The position numbers were made by a program, and so were the translations under genes. This document shows positions 59,974 to 64,000 of a DNA stretch of 64,000 bases, piece after piece. Origin of the DNA: Ruminococcus flavefaciens ATCC 19208 (GTDB taxonomy: Bacteria; Bacillota; Clostridia; Oscillospirales; Ruminococcaceae); assembly GCF_000518765.1 (NCBI RefSeq), contig NZ_JAEF01000006.1:372001-436000 (forward strand). The letters are read 5' to 3'. The notes under the pieces are model-generated. The model saw only the letters and a program-made list of their open reading frames with translations. It was not told the DNA's origin and did not search any database. Numbering within the stretch: the stretch's first letter is position 1; every line of letters starts with the position of its first letter.

Positions 59974-60362
59974 TTCATGCTTTCCTCACCGAAACGTTTC
60001 GGAAGAAAATCCGAAAGCCTGTATTCACCGTCAGCCAGAACTATTACAAGATCATCTCCGCAGAACTCACTGAGCACCTGCAAACAAGCTCCGCAGGGAT
60101 AACATGGCTTTGAAAAATCTCTGTCACTGCTTCCTGCTATGGCAATAGCCGAAAAACTTGTATATCCTTCAGATACCGCCTTAAATATAGCTGTACGCTC
60201 GGCACAGTTAGTAAGTGAAAAAGACGCGTTCTCAATATTACATCCTTTGAAAATAACACCATCAGTTGTGAGCAAAGCTGCACCAACTGAGAACCCCGAA
60301 TATTTTGAATAAGACATTTCAGCCGCTTTTACTGCCTGTGCCAGAAGTTCCCTATGATCCAT
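59970..60362 (-). CDS. cdd: Cytidine deaminase
   Basis: Converts (deoxy)cytidine to (deoxy)uridine in pyrimidine salvage. The 130-residue zinc enzyme has YSKYSGFSVGAALLT, the catalytic CAE motif region NIENASFSLTNCAERTAIFKAV and the zinc ligands CYPCGACLQVLSEF. Fits functionally with the pyrimidine-nucleoside phosphorylase at 32218-33492. Gap to the DUF896 gene is 4 bases. Confidence 0.95.
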   Translation of the reverse strand: MDHRELLAQAVKAAEMSYSKYSGFSVGAALLTTDGVIFKGCNIENASFSLTNCAERTAIFKAVSEGYTSFSAIAIAGSSDRDFSKPCYPCGACLQVLSEFCGDDLVIVLADGEYRLSDFLPKRFGEESMK

Positions 60363-60366
60363 AATA

Positions 60367-60579
60367 TCACCTGTTTCTGCCTACCTTACGCTTTTTGCCG
60401 TCAGGAGTCAATATGTATGTATTATCAAGCTGAGCAGCAAGATTTCCCGTAACAGCTCTTCTGTACTCGTTGCGAAGTTCAGTCTGTTCAGCCTTTTCAG
60501 CTTCTGTAAGTCCTTCGCTTTTGGACTTTCTTGCAAGCTCATTTATACGATCTATTTTTTTCTGATCCAAATTAAACAC
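60367..60579 (-). CDS. DUF896 family protein (YnzC-like)
   Basis: A 70-residue helical protein with the family-typical KIDRINELARKSKSEGLTEAEKAEQTELRNEYRRAVTGNL and a basic tail (GKKRKVGRNR). YnzC of B. subtilis is SOS-linked, but the function is unknown. First gene of the DUF896-cdd-GNAT run, with its own promoter. Confidence 0.9.
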   Translation of the reverse strand: MFNLDQKKIDRINELARKSKSEGLTEAEKAEQTELRNEYRRAVTGNLAAQLDNTYILTPDGKKRKVGRNR

Positions 60580-60599
60580 TCCTATATAAATATATATTT

Positions 60600-60628
60600 A
60601 TTGTAACATTATTTCCTTACAATTTCAA
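60600..60628 (-). promoter_or_regulatory. Promoter of the DUF896-cdd operon
   Basis: TTGAAA, 17-bp spacer, TACAAT with extended TG, about 20 bases upstream of the start. Confidence 0.7.
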
Positions 60629-60812
60629 GTATATTGACATTATTTAAAAAGAATAAACGAGAATAAAGCTTTGTCAGTACAGAATACTCAGTAGATCACC
60701 GCAAATACCAGAAAAACAAAAAAGGTACTAAATTAAAAATCATACCATTATATACTATCATATCGAACTATAAATGTCAATATTTTTATTATAATAACAT
60801 TCTACAAAGCCT

Positions 60813-60841
60813 TTGATTTATTTTTATTTATGTGTTATAAT
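60813..60841 (+). promoter_or_regulatory. Promoter of the SDR/HD gene pair
   Basis: TTGATT, 17-bp spacer, TATAAT with extended TG (TGTGTTATAAT). The rest of the 292-base gap between DUF896 and this gene is AT-rich without clear features. Confidence 0.75.
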
Positions 60842-60871
60842 AAAAAAGTATTATTTTTATAGGAGGCTACT

Positions 60872-61576
60872 ATGAAAACAGCTCTTGTAACAGGCGGCGC
60901 AGGTGGTATAGGTGAAGCTATCTGCCGCAGACTGGCTGCCGACGGTTATTATGTATACATCAATTACAACAATTCAAAGGAAAAATCGGAAGAGCTTGCT
61001 TCCGAGATAAACGGACAGGCTGTTCATTTTGATATTTCAAACAATGATTTAGTGAAAGATACTATTAAAACAATCGGACACATCGATCTGCTTATTAACA
61101 ATGCAGGTGTATCCGAAATAGACCTTTTTACATCTATAAATCAGGAAAAAACCGAAAGAATACTCAATATCAATCTGAAAGGGACTCTGAACTGCGCAAG
61201 AGCCGTACTTCCCTCAATGATAAATAAAAAAAGCGGAAATATAATAAATATCTCCTCAATGTGGGGACAATGCGGCGCTTCATGCGAAGTTGACTACTCT
61301 GCGTCCAAGGCAGGCGTAATAGGTTTTACAAAGGCACTTGCCAAAGAAGTCGCCCCCTCAGGCATACGTGTTAACTGCATAGCTCCGGGATTTATTATGA
61401 CAGAGATGAACAGTAGATTTTCTGAGGAAGATCTTAAACTGATACGCGATGATATCCCGCTCGGCATATTCGGCAAACCTAAACATATCGCCGATGCAGC
61501 TGCATTTCTTGCTTCTGATCAGGCAGAGTATATCACAGGTCAGATATTAGCTGTAAATGGCGGAATGGTTATTTAG
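60872..61576 (+). CDS. Short-chain dehydrogenase/reductase, FabG-like
   Basis: A 234-residue NAD(P)-dependent oxidoreductase with TGGAGGIGEAICRRLA (cofactor loop), NNAG, the catalytic Ser in NISSMWG and YSASKAG (Tyr and Lys), and the C-terminal TGQILAVNGGMVI. FabG-like, but outside a fatty-acid cluster, so the substrate is open. AGGAGG precedes the ATG. Followed after 11 bases by the HD-domain gene. Confidence 0.9.
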   Translation: MKTALVTGGAGGIGEAICRRLAADGYYVYINYNNSKEKSEELASEINGQAVHFDISNNDLVKDTIKTIGHIDLLINNAGVSEIDLFTSINQEKTERILNINLKGTLNCARAVLPSMINKKSGNIINISSMWGQCGASCEVDYSASKAGVIGFTKALAKEVAPSGIRVNCIAPGFIMTEMNSRFSEEDLKLIRDDIPLGIFGKPKHIADAAAFLASDQAEYITGQILAVNGGMVI

Positions 61577-61587
61577 GAGGAAATGAT

Positions 61588-62175
61588 ATGAAAGACAGAC
61601 TAAAAAAGCAGGTTGAATTCATGCTTGAGCTCGATAAAATGAAAAATCTTTATCGTCAGACCTATGTGCTGCACGAGGACAGAAAGGAAAACGATGCGGA
61701 ACACAGCTGGCATCTTGCAATATTAGCATTTCTTCTCGCTGAATATTCAAACGAAAAAATTGATGTTTCTCACGTTATGAAAATGGTACTTTTACATGAT
61801 GTCGTAGAAATAGATGCAGGCGATACATATTGTTATGATAATGAAGGCTACAAATCAAAAGCAGAACGCGAGGAAAAGGCTGCACAGCGTATCTTCGGAC
61901 TTCTTCCCGAAGATCAGAAAAATGAATTCTACACTCTGTGGCGTGAATTTGAGGACTCTGAAACAGCCGATGCCCGTTTTGCTGCAATGCTTGACAGAAT
62001 ACAGCCTCTTTTGCTCAATTATACCAAAGACGGAATTTCATGGAAGGAGCACGGGATACACAAAGAACAGGTGTTAAACCGTAATACAGACTATTTCTCA
62101 GAGTCGGACGAACTTGCTGAACTGATAAAGTATATCATTTACGATGCAGCGGAAAAAGGTTGGTTGAAGTCGTAA
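61588..62175 (+). CDS. HD-domain phosphohydrolase, YfbR-like
   Basis: A 195-residue metal-dependent phosphohydrolase with the HD motifs ENDAEHSWHLAILAFLLAEY, VLLHDVVEIDAGDTYCYD and FAAMLDRIQPLLLNY. Relatives are 5'-deoxynucleotidases, which would fit pyrimidine salvage. It follows the SDR gene by 11 bases with TAGGAGG, so the two are probably one transcript. Confidence 0.88.
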   Translation: MKDRLKKQVEFMLELDKMKNLYRQTYVLHEDRKENDAEHSWHLAILAFLLAEYSNEKIDVSHVMKMVLLHDVVEIDAGDTYCYDNEGYKSKAEREEKAAQRIFGLLPEDQKNEFYTLWREFEDSETADARFAAMLDRIQPLLLNYTKDGISWKEHGIHKEQVLNRNTDYFSESDELAELIKYIIYDAAEKGWLKS

Positions 62176-62269
62176 ATTGACAAAATGCACAATTTTTATT
62201 ACATTCCGCAGTACACTATTACCAAACCGCTGAATTTCGTGAATAAATGATGACAATTTACCGTAAAAC

Positions 62270-62298
62270 TTGAACTTTTGCCTGTATTATGCTATATT
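62270..62298 (+). promoter_or_regulatory. Promoter of the LtaS-like gene
   Basis: TTGAAC, 17-bp spacer, TATATT, about 60 bases upstream of the ATG. Confidence 0.65.
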
Positions 62299-62355
62299 AG
62301 TAGTGTTAAATAATGAACAGAGATATAACTATATTATATAGAAGGATGATGACTA

Positions 62356-64000
62356 ATGGCAAAAAAAACAATAAACAGTGCTCTTGATTCTGCCGTAAAG
62401 ACTGAAAAAGCACTTATAAATGATGTAAAGGATCCTATAGAAGCAGCAATTTCACCTGCTGAAGAAAAAAAGCCGCGTTTTCCAAAATTAAAAAAGTTTA
62501 ATGAGAAGCGAGAAAAGAATTCTGTTAAATACAGTAAATTAAACACCTTTATTATGATCATTTTCCCGATCTTTATTTGCTGTATGGCTGAAATAACGCA
62601 GTCAAAATATATCTCTTCTTTCGTAAATCTCGTTACCGACAGACCGACAGTTTTTTTATTTGATCTTATTATTACTGCGATGTTCTTCGTTTTCCTGTTA
62701 GGAATCTTTAAAAAAGGCTGGCTGACTATCCTTATTCAAAGTTTCATATATATGGCGCTAAGTACCACTGAACTTTTTAAGTACGGAACAAACGGAAATC
62801 ACCTTATACTTTCGGATATGAAGCTTGTCAGAAGCGTAAAAAGTCTTACTTCTTTTGCATATATAAAAATAACTCCTCGGCTTATTCTATATTATGTAAT
62901 TGCTGTTGCTTTTATTTACCTTGCATTTTATCTGAATCCTAAAATAAAAGCTTCACCTATACGCAGAGTGACTATGTGCTGTGCTTGTTTGCTGCCTATG
63001 TCTGCATTAATAGTTCTGCCATCGTTCTACAAGCCGGTATATAATGCATTCAAGCTTGACACGACTGACGCTACAAACGCATTCAAGCTTAACGAGAAAT
63101 TCGACAAGAATCATTTCCTTGCATTTCTTGTACAGACAGCATCTGAAAGCTATGCCAACCGTCTTGTAGTACCGGAGACATACAGCGAAGAATATATAAA
63201 TCAGATAACTGATATCCCTGTTGATACCTATGAGGACTTCAATGGAGGCCAAAAGCCTAATGTAATCGTTATAATGAGTGAATCCTATGCTGATTTCCGC
63301 GTATTTAACGAACTCAAGGTCGATGATAATTATTACAAATATTTTGACAGAGCGATTTCTGAAGGCAAGGGCGGTATCGCAATAACACCTACATATGCAA
63401 GCTGGACAGTACGTTCGGAATTCGAGCTTCTTTTCGGTCTGCCTGTAAGAGGAATAAACACTCCGAATATGCCTCAGCGTGAGCTTGCAGACCGCGAACA
63501 GCCTGCACTTGCTCAATATTACAAGAGCTGGGGATATAATACAGTATATGTTCATCCGTTCCAGAGTAATTTTTACAGCAGAGCAAAGATATACGGTCAC
63601 TTTGGATTTGAAAAAATGGTATATCATGACGATCAGGATGCTACGACTGACTTCAATGTTCCTGTAGACCACTTTGGTACATATGTTGATGACTCCACTG
63701 TTTTTGATCAGATATTGTATGAGATAAAGGATTCTGACAAGCCAATCTATCTCCATACAACAACAATGCAGAATCACCAGCCATACGATCAGGGTGAAGA
63801 TCCAAATAATGAATTTGTAAACTATCTTACATGGATACAGCATACCAATGAAGGACTTCACAGTTTCCTTGCAGAGTTAAAAAAGATAGACGAGCCTACT
63901 CTTGTATTCTTTGTCGGAGATCATTTCCCATCACTGAGAGGCGAAACAAGTGTTTATAATCAGCTTGGTCTGACAGGTGAAAACTGTTCTCCTCTTTATC
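62356..64000 (+). CDS. LtaS/MdoB-family phosphoglycerol transferase (3' partial)
   Basis: Membrane enzyme of the LTA synthase/sulfatase group, likely building glycerophosphate polymers or modifying cell-surface glycans. The 548 codons seen are open to the window end. A charged cytoplasmic N-terminus (1-60) leads to about five membrane helices (60-225). The extracellular sulfatase-fold domain has metal ligand Glu309 in VIMSESYADF, nucleophile Thr351 in SWTVRSEFELLFGLP, and Asp522-His523 in VGDHFPSL. The start has AAGG upstream. The C-terminus lies outside the window. Confidence 0.9.
   Translation, partial: MAKKTINSALDSAVKTEKALINDVKDPIEAAISPAEEKKPRFPKLKKFNEKREKNSVKYSKLNTFIMIIFPIFICCMAEITQSKYISSFVNLVTDRPTVFLFDLIITAMFFVFLLGIFKKGWLTILIQSFIYMALSTTELFKYGTNGNHLILSDMKLVRSVKSLTSFAYIKITPRLILYYVIAVAFIYLAFYLNPKIKASPIRRVTMCCACLLPMSALIVLPSFYKPVYNAFKLDTTDATNAFKLNEKFDKNHFLAFLVQTASESYANRLVVPETYSEEYINQITDIPVDTYEDFNGGQKPNVIVIMSESYADFRVFNELKVDDNYYKYFDRAISEGKGGIAITPTYASWTVRSEFELLFGLPVRGINTPNMPQRELADREQPALAQYYKSWGYNTVYVHPFQSNFYSRAKIYGHFGFEKMVYHDDQDATTDFNVPVDHFGTYVDDSTVFDQILYEIKDSDKPIYLHTTTMQNHQPYDQGEDPNNEFVNYLTWIQHTNEGLHSFLAELKKIDEPTLVFFVGDHFPSLRGETSVYNQLGLTGENCSPLY

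Noticed and set aside
63007..63861. Long minus-strand open frame of 284 codons
   Set aside because: It is antisense to the LtaS-family gene, whose motifs and codon pattern are clear; the antisense product has no recognisable domain.
1..64000. tRNA, rRNA, CRISPR, prophage or insertion sequence
   Set aside because: No cloverleaf sequences, repeat-spacer pattern, transposase, integrase or phage structural gene was seen by eye.

Overview
The window looks like chromosome of a cellulolytic, low-GC Gram-positive anaerobe of the Ruminococcus type (R. flavefaciens / R. champanellensis-like). The main clues are a GH9 cellulase with a CBM3-like module and a type I dockerin at the left edge, a domain-permuted GH3 beta-glucosidase, a sodium-pumping oxaloacetate decarboxylase, PPi-type phosphofructokinase, consensus sigma-A promoters with frequent extended -10 elements, and Firmicutes housekeeping and sporulation genes. 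I saw no tRNA, rRNA, CRISPR array, insertion sequence, phage or plasmid gene.

Layout. 1-2.2 kb: 3' part of a dockerin-bearing GH9 enzyme. 2.2-5.4 kb: PPi-type phosphofructokinase, a Cof-type HAD phosphatase and a corrinoid adenosyltransferase, the last two divergent from back-to-back consensus promoters. 5.1-7.3 kb: an apbE / NusG-domain-II / Gx-transporter trio resembling flavin-based electron-transfer modules. 7.4-11.3 kb: pgk-tpiA-gpmI, with GC-rich hairpins after each gene and a cryptic small membrane ORF between pgk and tpiA. 11.6-15.7 kb: alkD, then the four-gene Na+-translocating oxaloacetate decarboxylase operon. 16-18.5 kb: a Tet(M)-like ribosomal GTPase fused to a Rae1/YacP-type NYN ribonuclease, the most unusual gene here. 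18.7-25.7 kb: yunB, a methyltransferase, a decayed HAD gene, glmS, and a zinc-ribbon/SPFH envelope module. 25.9-29.6 kb: Spx/ArsC-like protein, permuted GH3 and a stand-alone Spo0A DNA-binding domain with a 0A box upstream. 29.9-35.4 kb: acyl-CoA ligase, zinc-ribbon protein, pyrimidine-nucleoside phosphorylase, a BofA-containing cluster of small unknown genes, and YfcE. 35.5-43.4 kb: two ECF sigma / membrane-partner pairs flanking YesL-like, SpoIIM-like, proC and radical SAM genes. 43.4-49.4 kb: clpC-like gene, a Cys-rich micropeptide and tig-clpP-clpX. 49.5-55.6 kb: rplS-lepB-lepB-rbgA-rnhB-yraN-thrC-phosphoesterase behind a structured L19 leader. 55.7-60.6 kb: methyltransferase, the TIGR03960/TIGR03936 radical SAM pair, GNAT, cytidine deaminase and DUF896. 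60.9-64 kb: SDR reductase, HD phosphohydrolase and an LtaS-family enzyme running off the right edge.

Taken together the genes describe polysaccharide breakdown (GH9, GH3), PPi-linked glycolysis, C4-acid metabolism with Na+ export, envelope-stress and sigma-factor signalling, and a sporulation gene set (YunB, BofA, SpoIIM-like, Spo0A_C) in a lineage usually grown as a non-sporeformer. All assignments rest on motif recognition by eye; no database search was run.
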